Below the pieces are notes generated by a model. It saw only the letters and a list, made by a program, of their open reading frames with translations. It was not told where the DNA came from and did no database searches. This document shows, piece by piece, positions 25,305 to 35,631 of a DNA stretch of 64,000 nucleotides (position 1 is its first letter; the number at the start of each line of letters is the position of its first letter). The translations under genes and the position numbers were made by a program. Source of the stretch: Oricola sp. (GTDB lineage Bacteria > Pseudomonadota > Alphaproteobacteria > Rhizobiales > Rhizobiaceae); NCBI RefSeq assembly GCF_022763245.1, contig NZ_JALEGV010000040.1, positions 1 to 64,000 on the forward strand. The letters are read 5' to 3'.

Positions 25305-27236
25305 CTAGTGCACCGAAGCCATGCCGCCAGGATTCAGTCCTGCACGCAGTGTGCGTACTCGGTCCAGGCTTGCAGGTCTGCCAAACAGGAAACCCTGCAC
25401 CTCATCGCACCCTTCTCGGGCGAGCATCGACAATTGGTGGAATGTCTCAACGCCTTCCACCAAAACGGTGATTCCGAGGCTCTTACCGAGTGCCAATATC
25501 GCCCGTAGGATAGCCTGGTTTTGTCGATCCATGTCCAAACCGGCCACAAAGCTGCGATCGACCTTGATCCGATCGAAGCGAAACGACCGAAGGGTGTCCA
25601 ACGAAGAATACCCCGTTCCAAAATCATCGATTGCGATCGTCACTCCCGTCGCTCGCAGTTGCTGCAAGATGTGCAACGCATGGTGCCGGTCACCGATGAT
25701 TGCCGTTTCAGTGACTTCCAGCTCAATCAAGGAAGGATCGATGCCGGTTTCGCGCAAAGCCTGACGAACGGTATCAATGAGTGCCGTGTCTCGCAGCTGC
25801 AGTGGCGAGATATTGATCGCAATCTTCTCGGCAATGTTCCATTCCGCCGCTTGGCGGCACGCAGTCTGCACGACCCACTCACCCAAAGGAGAGATATACC
25901 CAGTCTCTTCGGCGATCGGAATGAACTCGGCCGGTGAGATAAGTCCTCGCGTGGGATGGTTCCACCGAAGAAGCGCTTCGTAACCAACAACAGCATGCGT
26001 CTCGGCCGAATGCTGCGTCTGGTAGTCAAGATAGAACTGCCCCTCTTCAAGCGCAGTGCGCATGTCGGACGCGAGCATCCGACGCGTGCGTGCAGCCTCG
26101 TCCATTGCGGGCTCGAAGTAGCAAATAGGGAGGTCGGCTCTTTCCTTAGCGCGATACATTGCAAGGTCCGCGTTTGCGATGAGTTTGCTTGACTGTGTCC
26201 CATCGACGGGGAAGATGGCCACGCCCATGCTGCCACTTGGAAGGATCGCGATATCTCCGAGGTATGTCAGTTCTCGCAGCCGTCCATTCAGGGTATTGAG
26301 GAACGTAGTCAGTTCGGGTGTGAATTCGAACGTCTTGAACGCTACGAATTCATCGCCTCCAAAACGAGCAATGAACTCTCCTGGCGCCAAGTCTTCCGAG
26401 ATTCGATCGGCCAGCAGCCGCAACAGACGGTCGCCACAATCATGGCCGTGTGTGTCGTTGATCTCTTTGAACCGATCGAGGTCTATGTTGACAACAGCGA
26501 CTTTCCGTCCCGCAGCTTCGGCGTTCTGCAAACAGATGTCCAACTCCTCCAGGAAGTGCCGTCTGTTGGGCAGGCCTGTCAAAGCGTCGTATCGCGCAAG
26601 ATGCGCCAAATGGTCGGCCGCCGCCTTCTGTTCGGTTCGGTCTCGCGTGATCTTCGCGAATCCGATGTGTTGCTTGGCCTCGTCGAAGATTGGATCGATG
26701 ACAACCTGAACCCAGAACTTCGTACCGTCCTTTCGATACCGCCAGCCTTCGGTCTCGAAATGACCATCCCTGAGCGCAGTCGCCAATCCTGTCTCGGGCA
26801 ACCCCACAAGCCTGTCCTGCTCGCCGTAGAAGCGTGAGAAATGTTGCCCGATGATTTCGTCGGCAGTGTATCCTTTGAACCGCTCTGCCCCGGCGTTCCA
26901 GCTCATCACATGACCGGCAGTGTCAAGCATATAGATCGCATAGTCGGTAACGCCTTGGACCAGGAGCTTGAAATTCCGGTCAATCCCGTCCTTTTCACCG
27001 GCCAGGTCGGCACGCCGATCATGTTGATGTCCGAGCACGGCAAACAGCGCTCCCAGCACCAAGGGCGCCGTCAACACGATCAAATGCACAGGATTGGAAC
27101 TGATGAGATCGCCGAGCGGCACCCAGCTGGATCCACGCCAGACTTGGTCAATGGTCATCGCCGTGAGAGGAAAACCGAGTCCGGACAGCGCTCCGAACAA
27201 TGCGTAGCGACTCGCGCGCCTCCAAGAACGCAACAT
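25305..27236 (-). CDS. Membrane PAS-GGDEF-EAL cyclic-di-GMP enzyme
   Basis: 643 residues. Two hydrophobic segments (about 10-28 and 48-68) anchor the protein. A PAS domain spans ~90-200 (DYAIYMLDTAGHVMSWNAGAERFKGY). The GGDEF domain (~215-380) has an intact ARFGGDEF active site, and the position of the RxxD inhibitory site is not conserved. The EAL domain (~390-635) keeps YEALLRW, the EVTET motif, DDFGTGYSS and KVDRSF, so the phosphodiesterase looks catalytically complete. The protein could make or degrade c-di-GMP, with the PAS domain choosing. It diverges from the larger GGDEF-EAL gene, separated by 258 bases that must contain both promoters. Confidence 0.85.
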   Translation of the reverse strand: MLRSWRRASRYALFGALSGLGFPLTAMTIDQVWRGSSWVPLGDLISSNPVHLIVLTAPLVLGALFAVLGHQHDRRADLAGEKDGIDRNFKLLVQGVTDYAIYMLDTAGHVMSWNAGAERFKGYTADEIIGQHFSRFYGEQDRLVGLPETGLATALRDGHFETEGWRYRKDGTKFWVQVVIDPIFDEAKQHIGFAKITRDRTEQKAAADHLAHLARYDALTGLPNRRHFLEELDICLQNAEAAGRKVAVVNIDLDRFKEINDTHGHDCGDRLLRLLADRISEDLAPGEFIARFGGDEFVAFKTFEFTPELTTFLNTLNGRLRELTYLGDIAILPSGSMGVAIFPVDGTQSSKLIANADLAMYRAKERADLPICYFEPAMDEAARTRRMLASDMRTALEEGQFYLDYQTQHSAETHAVVGYEALLRWNHPTRGLISPAEFIPIAEETGYISPLGEWVVQTACRQAAEWNIAEKIAINISPLQLRDTALIDTVRQALRETGIDPSLIELEVTETAIIGDRHHALHILQQLRATGVTIAIDDFGTGYSSLDTLRSFRFDRIKVDRSFVAGLDMDRQNQAILRAILALGKSLGITVLVEGVETFHQLSMLAREGCDEVQGFLFGRPASLDRVRTLRAGLNPGGMASVH

Positions 27237-27494
27237 TTCATCTTCCCATTTTCGTTGCCTGCAAGTTACGTCGAATGCGTAAACGTTGGATTACTGAACG
27301 GAACTCACTCAAACCGGAGACGCTAGCCGTGGCTTATTCCAAACATTGCTCTCCACCTGCCCAACCACGCCTGTACAATGCAGATGCTTGCTCTGCACAT
27401 ATCGGCTTCAAGTGGCATTGCCAAGAATTATGCGCTGTCAAATTAACGTCAAATTCACCGGCGTGCCAAAGATTTCAGTCGAGATGTTGCGCTA

Positions 27495-30400
27495 ATGCCG
27501 AGGCATTCTGTGAGTAATTCGTCTGTCGATGGTCGCGAGGAGAAGCGTCTCCAAGCCCTAAAGAAACTGGAAATCCTGGACAGTGATCCGGAACAGGAAT
27601 TCGACGCCTTGGCGCAAGCGGCGGCACTGGTGTGCGGAACTCCCATTTCACTGATCAGCCTGATCGAAGCCGAAAGACAATGGTTCAAGGCCAATGTCGG
27701 CCTTGGCGATGCCCGCGAGGGTGGACGCAGCATCTCATTTTGTACCCACACAATCCAAGGCCACGGCCTGATGGAGGTGACGGACGCGACACGAGATGCG
27801 CGGTTTGCCGATAATCCTATGGTCGTTGGCGAGCCACATATCCGCTTTTATGCCGGATTTCCGCTGACCCTCTCGACAGGGGAGAATGTTGGCTCCCTAT
27901 GTGTGGTCGACTGCCAGCCAAGAACGCTTTCCGACGACAAGAAACAGGTTTTGAAACACCTCGCCGATGCAGCTGCGCGCGCGATGGAAACGCGTGTTGC
28001 AGCACTGCACGAACGCCGACTGCTCGCTGCCGAGTCGCGCGCTCGATCCATACTTGAACATAGTATTGATGCCATCGTGACGATCGACTGCAACGGCGTG
28101 ATTCAACATTGGAATGGGGCCGCGGAACGCATGTTCGGCTTTTCTGCGCAAGAAGCGGAAGGACACTCCCTCGACCTCATTCTCACGAACGATCAGCGCG
28201 ATTTCGAGATGGATGTCAGAACGCGGTTGCGCGGCGCGGAAACCACCGCATCGATCAACACTGTAAGGCGGCACAAGGACGGCTCTCCGCTGTCAGTTTC
28301 GGTATCGATTGGCCCTGTTGTCGCGCCTGACGGCAACGTCACAGGTGCGACCGAAATCATCCGAGACATCACAGAGATGGCCAGGAGCCACGCGCAATTG
28401 GTCGAGGCGGAGAAACGCGTCAATCGCCTCTACAGCGCAACGCCAGCAATGCTTCATTCGATTGATGCGGAGGGACGGCTTGTCAGCGTGAGCGACCGCT
28501 GGCTGGAAGAGATGGGTTTCGAACGCGAAGAAGTGATCGGGCAGTACTCGTCCAGCTTTCTCACCGAGCAGTCCAAGATCAAAGCCAAGAATGAAACTTT
28601 GCCCACATTCTTCAAGCTGGGCCACTGCGAGAATGTCGAATACCAGATGGTCACGAAGTCGGGCGCCGTGATCGATGTCCTATTGTCGGCCATTCTGGAA
28701 CGTGACGATACGGGAAAACCGTTACGCACAATGGCGATCATTGAAAACGTCACGTATCGGCGCGAGGTGGAAAACGCGCTGCGAGACGAGCGCCGACGGC
28801 TGAAACAAATTCTCGAGGCAACGCGGGCCGGTACTTGGGAGTGGAACATCCAGACCGGCGAAGTACGTCTCAACGCGCAATGGGGGGCCATCATTGGCTA
28901 TGCGCTGGAAGAGCTCGGCCTGCCCGACGTCCATACGTGGCAAAGCCGGATTCACCCTGACGACGCCATCGAGAGCCACAAGAGACTCGATGCACACCTG
29001 GCCGGACTCTCCGATGAATACGAGTGCGAGACGCGCCTTCGTCACAAGGATGGCAGTTGGGTGTGGGTGTTAGGTCGCGGGTGCGTGCTGAGCTGGACTG
29101 ATGACGGTAAGCCGGAATGGATGTACGGCACGCATCAGGACATCTCCAGACGCAAGAAAAGAGAAGAAGAGTTGCGTAAGAGCGAGGATTTCCTCGAACG
29201 GACCGGCCGGCTCGCAGGCGTCGGCGGTTGGGAAGTGGACGTGGTCAATGAAGAGATCTTCTGGTCGAACGAGACCTGCCGGATTCACGGTGTCGAGCCC
29301 GGCTACAAGCCCACACTCGCCGAAGCAGTCAATTTCTATGCGCCGGAAGCCCGGCCGGTCATAGAGGCAGCGATTGAGAAGAGCATAGCGACTGGCGAAG
29401 GTTGGGATGTTGAACTGCCGTTCATCAAGATGGATGGTGAACGCATATGGGTGCGGGCTGTAGGATCGGCTCAGTTCGAAAGCGGCAAGCCCGTCAGAAT
29501 GGTCGGCGCATTTCAGGATGTAACTGAGCAGGTCACCCAGCGCATTGCGCTTGAGCAGGTGAATGAACGTATTGCAATCGCCACGCGCAATGGCCGGATC
29601 GGCGTCTGGGATGCCAATCTAGACACCGGCAAGACACTCTATTCCGACATCTGGTGCGAACTGATTGGATATCGACCCGGTGAGTTATCGGATTCCGGCA
29701 CCCAATGGTTGGACCTGATCCACCCCGATGATGTTGATCGCGCATTGCATGCCGACGTCGCTCATTTGAAGGGAGAGGCTCCATATTTCGAAGAACAGTT
29801 CCGGATGCGTCACAAGGATGGCCATTGGGTTTGGATCCTGGATCGAGGCCAGGTGACCGCCCGAAACGATCAGGGCGAACCGATGCGGATGATCGGCACC
29901 CACACGGATATCACGCGCCAAAAGCAGGACGAGGAAGAGCGGGTATTGATGGGAGAACGGATGGCGATCGCGGCCGACAGCGGCGGGATCGGCATCTGGG
30001 AGGTGGACCTGCGTGAGGGCAGCGTGCACTGGGATGATTGGATGTATGAGCTTTACGGCCTATCGGAACGTATCGACATCCCGATCGGGGATCTCTGGCG
30101 GAAGCAGATGCACCCTGATGACCTCGCTCGCATGGAGACAGCCGTCAGGCGGGCGATGGAGAATGCGAACCAGATGGATGAGGAATTCCGCATCTTCTGG
30201 CCGGATAACACGATACGTCATCTTCATGTTTCTGCGAAAGTCCATTCGGGCAAGGACGGCACCCCGCAAAGGCTCATCGGAGCGACCTGGGATGTGACAA
30301 CCCAACGAGAGCTGGCCCTGGAGCTCGCGGAGCAACATGAGCTGATGCGGGTGACACTGAACTCCATCGGCGACGCCGTGATTACAACCGACGCCCAAGG

Positions 30401-32006
30401 TTGTGTCCAATGGCTGAACCCAGTTGCTGAATACATGACCGGATGGGCGGTAGAGGAGGCTCGAGGGCAACCTTCGTCGCGTGTATTCGCCATCGTGCAC
30501 GAAGTGACGCGTGAAGAAGCCTATGATCCGATCAAAGCATGCCTGGAACGCGGTCGCGTGACCGGGCTAGCCGAAGAAACCATGCTGATTGCGCGTGATG
30601 GGCGCGAATACAGCATCGAGGACTCCGCAGCACCGATTCGCAGCGCGGCGGGTGAAGTGCTCGGCGCCGTCCTGGTTTTTCACGACGTCAGCGAACAACG
30701 CCGTCTTTCACGAGAGATGTCCTATCGCGCGACCCATGACCAATTGACTGGTCTCGTGAACCGGTCCGAGTTTGATCGACGGTTGAATCAAGTGTTCAAG
30801 AGAGCCCAAACGGAGGCGATACAAAGCACCTTGCTGTATCTTGACCTCGATCAGTTCAAGATCGTCAACGATACATGTGGCCACGCAGTCGGCGATGAGC
30901 TGCTCAAACAGGTCAGCAAACTGCTGGCAAACACAGTACGATCGGGTGACACGACAGCGCGACTGGGCGGTGACGAATTCGCGGTCATTCTCGAACACTG
31001 TGGCGCCGAAGTTGGCGAACGCATTGCCAAGAAAATCTGTGATCGCATGAGCGATTATCGCTTCATCCACGATGGTCAGCCCTTCAGGGTTGGGGCGAGC
31101 ATTGGCCTGGTTCCGATCGACAACACCTCACACAGCGTCGCGGTGATCCTGCAAGCTGCGGACACATCTTGCTATGTCGCCAAGAGCTCAGGCCGCAATC
31201 GCGTCCATGTCTGGAAAGAAAGCGACGAGGAAATGCAGGCCCGTTCTGGCGAGACCCGATGGGCGACGCGCATTGAACGTGCCCTTGAGGAAAACCGCTT
31301 CGTCCTGCATGGGCAAAAGATCGCGGCACTGAGCGACGAGTTGCCCTGTCAGGACAGAATTGAGCTATTGCTACGAATGATTGATGAGGACGGCGAGGTA
31401 GTCATGCCGAACTCATTCCTCCCTTCTGCTGAACGGTTTAGTCTCAGCACTCGGATTGACAACTGGGTTTTGTCCAATGTCCTGCTATGGATGCAAAGCA
31501 GAGAGGCCGCATGGCAGAACCGTGTCATCTGCGTGAACCTATCTGGGCATTCGCTTGGCGACCGCTCGTTTCATCAATGGGCAATCGAGAAGTTGGATGC
31601 GGCCGGTGATGCGGTGTGTAATCGTCTTTGTCTGGAGATCACAGAAACCGCCCTCATCACCAACATGGCGGACGCATTGGTCTTCATAGAGGCCGTGCGA
31701 AGCCGTGGCGTAACGATCGCGCTTGATGATTTTGGGGCTGGCGTCTCCTCGTTCGGCTATCTCAAACGCTTCCCAATCGATTACCTCAAGATTGACGGTC
31801 AGTTCGTGCAAGGCCTGATCGGGGATGAACTGAATGAGGCAGCGATCCGCTGTTTCGTAGACGTCGCCAAAGTTCTCGGCGTGAAAACCGTGGCCGAATT
31901 TGTCGCCAATGAGGAGGTAGCATGCAGACTTCGAACGTTGGGGGTCGACTACGCTCAGGGCTACTACATTCATAAACCCGAGGCCATCAGTGGTTTTCCT
32001 TTGTGA
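27495..32006 (+). CDS. GAF/multi-PAS GGDEF-EAL sensor protein
   Basis: 1503 residues, no membrane helix. An N-terminal GAF domain (~20-165) is followed by a chain of about six PAS/PAC modules (~180-1065; repeated RHKDGSWVWV-type PAC motifs). GGDEF lies at ~1080-1240 with ARLGGDEF and an upstream RSGD inhibitory site, so cyclase activity is probably product-inhibited. In the C-terminal EAL domain the signature reads IELLLR instead of EAL, while DDFGAG, the ETE motif and KIDGQF remain. The phosphodiesterase may be weak or replaced by c-di-GMP binding. A decayed copy of its last ~250 coding bases and downstream DNA lies at 49521-49740. Confidence 0.85.
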   Translation: MPRHSVSNSSVDGREEKRLQALKKLEILDSDPEQEFDALAQAAALVCGTPISLISLIEAERQWFKANVGLGDAREGGRSISFCTHTIQGHGLMEVTDATRDARFADNPMVVGEPHIRFYAGFPLTLSTGENVGSLCVVDCQPRTLSDDKKQVLKHLADAAARAMETRVAALHERRLLAAESRARSILEHSIDAIVTIDCNGVIQHWNGAAERMFGFSAQEAEGHSLDLILTNDQRDFEMDVRTRLRGAETTASINTVRRHKDGSPLSVSVSIGPVVAPDGNVTGATEIIRDITEMARSHAQLVEAEKRVNRLYSATPAMLHSIDAEGRLVSVSDRWLEEMGFEREEVIGQYSSSFLTEQSKIKAKNETLPTFFKLGHCENVEYQMVTKSGAVIDVLLSAILERDDTGKPLRTMAIIENVTYRREVENALRDERRRLKQILEATRAGTWEWNIQTGEVRLNAQWGAIIGYALEELGLPDVHTWQSRIHPDDAIESHKRLDAHLAGLSDEYECETRLRHKDGSWVWVLGRGCVLSWTDDGKPEWMYGTHQDISRRKKREEELRKSEDFLERTGRLAGVGGWEVDVVNEEIFWSNETCRIHGVEPGYKPTLAEAVNFYAPEARPVIEAAIEKSIATGEGWDVELPFIKMDGERIWVRAVGSAQFESGKPVRMVGAFQDVTEQVTQRIALEQVNERIAIATRNGRIGVWDANLDTGKTLYSDIWCELIGYRPGELSDSGTQWLDLIHPDDVDRALHADVAHLKGEAPYFEEQFRMRHKDGHWVWILDRGQVTARNDQGEPMRMIGTHTDITRQKQDEEERVLMGERMAIAADSGGIGIWEVDLREGSVHWDDWMYELYGLSERIDIPIGDLWRKQMHPDDLARMETAVRRAMENANQMDEEFRIFWPDNTIRHLHVSAKVHSGKDGTPQRLIGATWDVTTQRELALELAEQHELMRVTLNSIGDAVITTDAQGCVQWLNPVAEYMTGWAVEEARGQPSSRVFAIVHEVTREEAYDPIKACLERGRVTGLAEETMLIARDGREYSIEDSAAPIRSAAGEVLGAVLVFHDVSEQRRLSREMSYRATHDQLTGLVNRSEFDRRLNQVFKRAQTEAIQSTLLYLDLDQFKIVNDTCGHAVGDELLKQVSKLLANTVRSGDTTARLGGDEFAVILEHCGAEVGERIAKKICDRMSDYRFIHDGQPFRVGASIGLVPIDNTSHSVAVILQAADTSCYVAKSSGRNRVHVWKESDEEMQARSGETRWATRIERALEENRFVLHGQKIAALSDELPCQDRIELLLRMIDEDGEVVMPNSFLPSAERFSLSTRIDNWVLSNVLLWMQSREAAWQNRVICVNLSGHSLGDRSFHQWAIEKLDAAGDAVCNRLCLEITETALITNMADALVFIEAVRSRGVTIALDDFGAGVSSFGYLKRFPIDYLKIDGQFVQGLIGDELNEAAIRCFVDVAKVLGVKTVAEFVANEEVACRLRTLGVDYAQGYYIHKPEAISGFPL

Positions 32007-32306
32007 AAGATCAAGTCTCGGCACGCGCTGAATGGGACACAAGATCGTGACGCTCGTCGGCCAATTGGGGAAGCTACCCCGAACGAATTTGCAACTCGAT
32101 ACGCAAGGGGCCGAAGTGTTCAAACGCGTCACGTGACCACGCGGACAAGACCTTGGGGCAAGTCGAACGCGCCGCGCCGATCTCATCGGTCTATTGTTCA
32201 CTTTGACAGCGAGCTCAATTAGGAAGCGAACAAGACCAACAGATCACATGCTCAATGATTGACGACTTCAGTACATACCCGACCCTATGAGCGCCAAGGC
32301 TGCGGC
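32007..32306. other. Intergenic, start of duplicated flank
   Basis: No gene is seen. The first ~70 bases (to 32075) belong to the segment repeated at 49521-49740. It separates the GGDEF-EAL gene (+) from purU (-). Confidence 0.4.
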
Positions 32307-33191
32307 CTATCCCATGCGTTCCGATGCATACGAACCAGGCGATGCCGGGAATACGACAGTCTTGCTTCCGTTCAGAAATACGCGACGGTGGATATGGGCA
32401 TGGATAGCCCGGGCCAATACTTGGCTTTCCACATCCCGTCCCATCGATACGTAGTCGTCGGGGCTCTGTGCATGGGTGACCCTAACAATATCCTGTTCGA
32501 TAATTGGACCTTCGTCCAGATCCGTCGTCACGTAATGGGAAGTCGCCCCGATCAGCTTCACACCACGCTGATAAGCCTGTTTGTAGGGATTCGCTCCCTT
32601 GAAGCTAGGCAGAAATGAGTGGTGGATATTGATAATCCGGCCCGACATCTTGCTGCACATCTCATCGGAGAGCACCTGCATGTAACGAGCCAACACGACG
32701 AGTTGGGCGCCAGCCTCTTCTATGATCGCCATCTGCTGCAACTCGGCCGAACTCTTGTCTTCTTTGGTCATTTTGATGCAGTGAAACGAAATGTCGTGGT
32801 TGACTACAAGTTTCTGGTAATCCATGTGGTTGGAAATTACTGCCACGATATCTATGGGCAGAGCTCCGATACGCCAGCGATAGAGCAGGTCGTTCAGACA
32901 ATGACCAAATCGGGAAACCATGATGACAACTCTCATCTTATGTTTCTCGTCGTGGAAGGCAAAATCCATCATCAAGCGTTTTGCTATTTCTGAAAACCGC
33001 GTTTCCAGCTGGACGAGATCAGCGTCCATTTCAGAAGCAAAACTCACCCGCATGAAGAATTTTCCGGTTTCGAAATCATCGAACTGGGAGCTGTCGATAA
33101 TGTTACACCCTTGCTCAGCAAGGAAGCCGGATATCGCGGCAACGATACCGCGTGTCGAAGGGCAAGTGACAGTCAGCGTGTAGGTGCTCAT
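32307..33191 (-). CDS. purU: Formyltetrahydrofolate deformylase
   Basis: 294 residues from the ATG at 33191 (MSTYTLTVTC), the usual family start; the frame stays open further upstream without coding character. An ACT domain fills ~1-85 and a formyltransferase-like hydrolase domain ~90-285. The active-site Asn-x-His is in INIHHSFLPSFKG and the catalytic Asp in DLDEGPIIEQD. It hydrolyses 10-formyl-THF to formate and THF. Beside sarcosine and dimethylglycine oxidising enzymes, it returns the folate used to accept methyl-derived C1 units. The operator copy at 33294-33311 lies about 100 bases upstream, placing it in the TetR regulon. Confidence 0.92.
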   Translation of the reverse strand: MSTYTLTVTCPSTRGIVAAISGFLAEQGCNIIDSSQFDDFETGKFFMRVSFASEMDADLVQLETRFSEIAKRLMMDFAFHDEKHKMRVVIMVSRFGHCLNDLLYRWRIGALPIDIVAVISNHMDYQKLVVNHDISFHCIKMTKEDKSSAELQQMAIIEEAGAQLVVLARYMQVLSDEMCSKMSGRIINIHHSFLPSFKGANPYKQAYQRGVKLIGATSHYVTTDLDEGPIIEQDIVRVTHAQSPDDYVSMGRDVESQVLARAIHAHIHRRVFLNGSKTVVFPASPGSYASERMG

Positions 33192-33293
33192 TTCCATTTC
33201 CAAGTCAGGCGCGAGAATCGATCTGTTGGCGAGCGGCCCAAGGCTGGATTTTTCGCAGCGCCGTTTCGCACTCAAGTCAGGCAAATCATATTT

Positions 33294-33311
33294 ATGTACA
33301 TCTACGTACAT
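33294..33311. promoter_or_regulatory. TetR-type operator, copy A (purU)
   Basis: atgtacatctacgtacat: 7-base arms around a 4-base spacer, with one mismatched pair between the arms. It sits about 100 bases upstream of the purU start. Confidence 0.65.
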
Positions 33312-33570
33312 TTTTAAAAGAAAGGCAAGCCGCGAATTGCCCGCAAGCCCCGACAACCGATACCGGCCCACGGCACGCGATTGGCGTCGCACCCAACACT
33401 GTAATGGACAACGCAGAAGACGCCGATGCGACGGCCTATAATGGTGATATCCGCACGGGTAAGCAAGCATGTCGGCGAGTCGCGAACCGCCCTCGCCTCC
33501 GCCTCGATGATTGGCCATTCCTCCGATGCTGTTGCGACCCAAGAGGCGCAAGAGCCAAATCAGCGCTAAA

Positions 33571-33588
33571 ATGGACATTGCTGTCCAT
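33571..33588. promoter_or_regulatory. TetR-type operator, copy B
   Basis: atggacattgctgtccat has perfect 7-base arms and a 4-base spacer. It is the best dyad of the five copies. It lies between purU and the sulfatase gene and could serve either. Confidence 0.65.
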
Positions 33589-33930
33589 ATTTGATATCTG
33601 CTCATTGATGATTGGAGATGTGGGAATTTCCGGCGGATACAGAGAGTGCGTGGCCCTTGCGGTGAAGGAATTGCGCGCTCGCCTTGAACGGGTCTTCCAA
33701 ACGAACGGCTGACAGCTTCATGACAATTGCTAAATTCACGGACAATTAAGCCATGGCGGCAGCTCTAGCCTCTCCACATCACGGTCCTTTGCGGATCGCA
33801 GGAAATGAGAACCCAACATGGGATCGAGATGAACGTCAGAGACAATGCCGACCGCAGGATGTCCTTTTGATGACAGCACCGAGTCCATTGAAGAACCCGC
33901 CTGAGCTCTTTTGATGCGGATCAATAGTAG

Positions 33931-35544
33931 ATGAATACGAAATCCAAGATCGGCAACGTGTTATACATCATGTGCGATCAACTCAGGTTCGATTATCTGA
34001 GCTGCTACGGACACGAAGGTCTCGACACTCCGAATATCGATTTGCTGGCATCCGAGGGTACGAGATTTACGCGCGCCTATGTTCAGTCTCCCATCTGCGG
34101 CCCAAGCAGGATGAGTTCGTATACCGGACGCTATCCGATGTCGCATGGGTCCATCCAGAACGGGTATCCGCTGAGAATCGGGGAAAAGACGCTTGGAGAC
34201 CATCTGAGGCCCCTGGGTGTCGAAGCCGTATTGATCGGCAAGACGCACATGCGTGCGGACGTCGAGGGCATGGAACGGCTTGGCGTCGCGCCGGATTCCA
34301 TTATCGGCGCACGACTGTCGGAGTGCGGGTTCGATGCCTTCGAGCGGGACGACGGTGTACACGCCCGTGACGCCGACACCGCGTATAATTCCTATTTGCG
34401 CGATAGAGGCTATCCGGGTGAAAACCCCTGGCACGATGCGGCAAACAGCGTTGCCAGTGCGTCACCGGAGGAAACCGGCAGCGGCTGGTTTCTGAAATAC
34501 TCCAATCGCGCGGCCAAGGTTGCGGAAGAGGATAGCGAGACTCCTTATCTGACCCGCCGCTTTGTCGAGTTCCTAGATGCGCGAGAAGGCCGTGACGGCT
34601 GGCTTTGCCACCTTTCATTCATCAAACCGCATTGGCCTTACATCGTTCCGGCCCCCTATCACGACATGTTCGGGCCAGGCAGTTGGCGCCGCCCGGTTCG
34701 CAGCGAAAAGGAACGCGAGAACCCGCATCCCGTTTTCGCCGCCTTTATGGAACACCGGGTTTCGGAATCGTTTCGCCGCGACGAAGTGCGCGAGACCGTT
34801 CTTCCCTCCTATATGGGGCTGATAAAGCAGATCGACGACCAGATGGGCGTCCTGTTTGCGGAAATGCAAAAGCGTGGCCAGTGGGACAACACACTGATCG
34901 TACTCACATCCGACCATGGCGATTATCTGGGCGACCACTGGCTGGGAGAGAAGGACTTCTTTCACGAGCCCGCTGTAAAGGTTCCGCTCGTCATTCGCGA
35001 TCCGCGCGGGTCAGCGGTTCGCGGGCGGGTGTGCGACGCGCTCGTTGAGGCCATCGACCTCGCGCCGACCTTCGTAGAGGCATTCGGGGGACAACCCGCA
35101 TACAACTGGCTTGAAGGAAGGTCGCTTATGCCCCTGCTCGAGGGCGAGCGACCGGAGAGCTGGCGGCAGGTGGCGTTCTCGGAATACGACTACGCGATGC
35201 AGCCGGCGCGGGAGTCCCTGGGCCAAGGCATCAGCGAATGCAAGATCGTCATGGCGTGCGATGATCGTTGGAAGCTTATCTATTTCGAGGGTTTTCGACC
35301 GATGCTGTTCGATCTGGATACCGACCCCGACGAACTGAACGATCTGGGCGATGACCCGGATTACGAAGCCCACCGTCAGCGCCTGACCGACGCGATCTTC
35401 GCCTGGAGCAGGCGCGAACGACAGCGTGTCACGATCACCGATGAAGGAGTACTCGCCGGGGACGATATCGGCACTGTCGAACGAGGAATTCTGATCGGGT
35501 TCTGGGACGAAGAGCAGCTTAAGAATTTCAGGAAGAAGGACTAG
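33931..35544 (+). CDS. Sulfatase / phosphonate monoester hydrolase family enzyme
   Basis: 537 residues of the alkaline-phosphatase superfamily. The formylglycine motif is ICGPSRMSSYTGRY with Cys56 and Arg60. The N-terminal metal Asp is in MCDQLRFD (Asp16) and the later metal ligands are in LTSDHGDYLGDH. It needs an anaerobic or FGE-type maturase that is not in the window. No signal peptide is present, so the enzyme is cytoplasmic and must act on an imported ester. It sits beside a Dpp-type ABC transporter, exactly as the second sulfatase does at 52101-53564. A choline-sulfatase-like role would feed the methylglycine enzymes nearby, but the exact ester (sulfate or phosphonate) is not decided by sequence alone. 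Confidence 0.8.
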   Translation: MNTKSKIGNVLYIMCDQLRFDYLSCYGHEGLDTPNIDLLASEGTRFTRAYVQSPICGPSRMSSYTGRYPMSHGSIQNGYPLRIGEKTLGDHLRPLGVEAVLIGKTHMRADVEGMERLGVAPDSIIGARLSECGFDAFERDDGVHARDADTAYNSYLRDRGYPGENPWHDAANSVASASPEETGSGWFLKYSNRAAKVAEEDSETPYLTRRFVEFLDAREGRDGWLCHLSFIKPHWPYIVPAPYHDMFGPGSWRRPVRSEKERENPHPVFAAFMEHRVSESFRRDEVRETVLPSYMGLIKQIDDQMGVLFAEMQKRGQWDNTLIVLTSDHGDYLGDHWLGEKDFFHEPAVKVPLVIRDPRGSAVRGRVCDALVEAIDLAPTFVEAFGGQPAYNWLEGRSLMPLLEGERPESWRQVAFSEYDYAMQPARESLGQGISECKIVMACDDRWKLIYFEGFRPMLFDLDTDPDELNDLGDDPDYEAHRQRLTDAIFAWSRRERQRVTITDEGVLAGDDIGTVERGILIGFWDEEQLKNFRKKD

Positions 35545-35631
35545 GAGCCGCCAGGCCCGAGGCCGTCTGCACAGGCAGGCGGACCGCCACGCCGGCCATC
35601 TGCTTTGCGGACAGGGCGACCCGAACCATCC

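Larger units (their letters stand above)
33192..33930. other. Regulatory stretch between purU and sulfatase
   Basis: The genes diverge here. Two copies of the 18-bp operator (33294 and 33571) are present. No gene is supported; the frames present lack motifs. The second operator is 343 bases from the sulfatase start, implying a long leader or an unrecognised small gene. Confidence 0.45.

Noticed and set aside
33931-35544. Firm assignment as choline-sulfatase (betC)
   Set aside because: The formylglycine motif and metal ligands fit several sulfatase and phosphonate monoester hydrolase subfamilies. No choline oxidation genes (betA/betB) are in the window, so only a family-level call is made.
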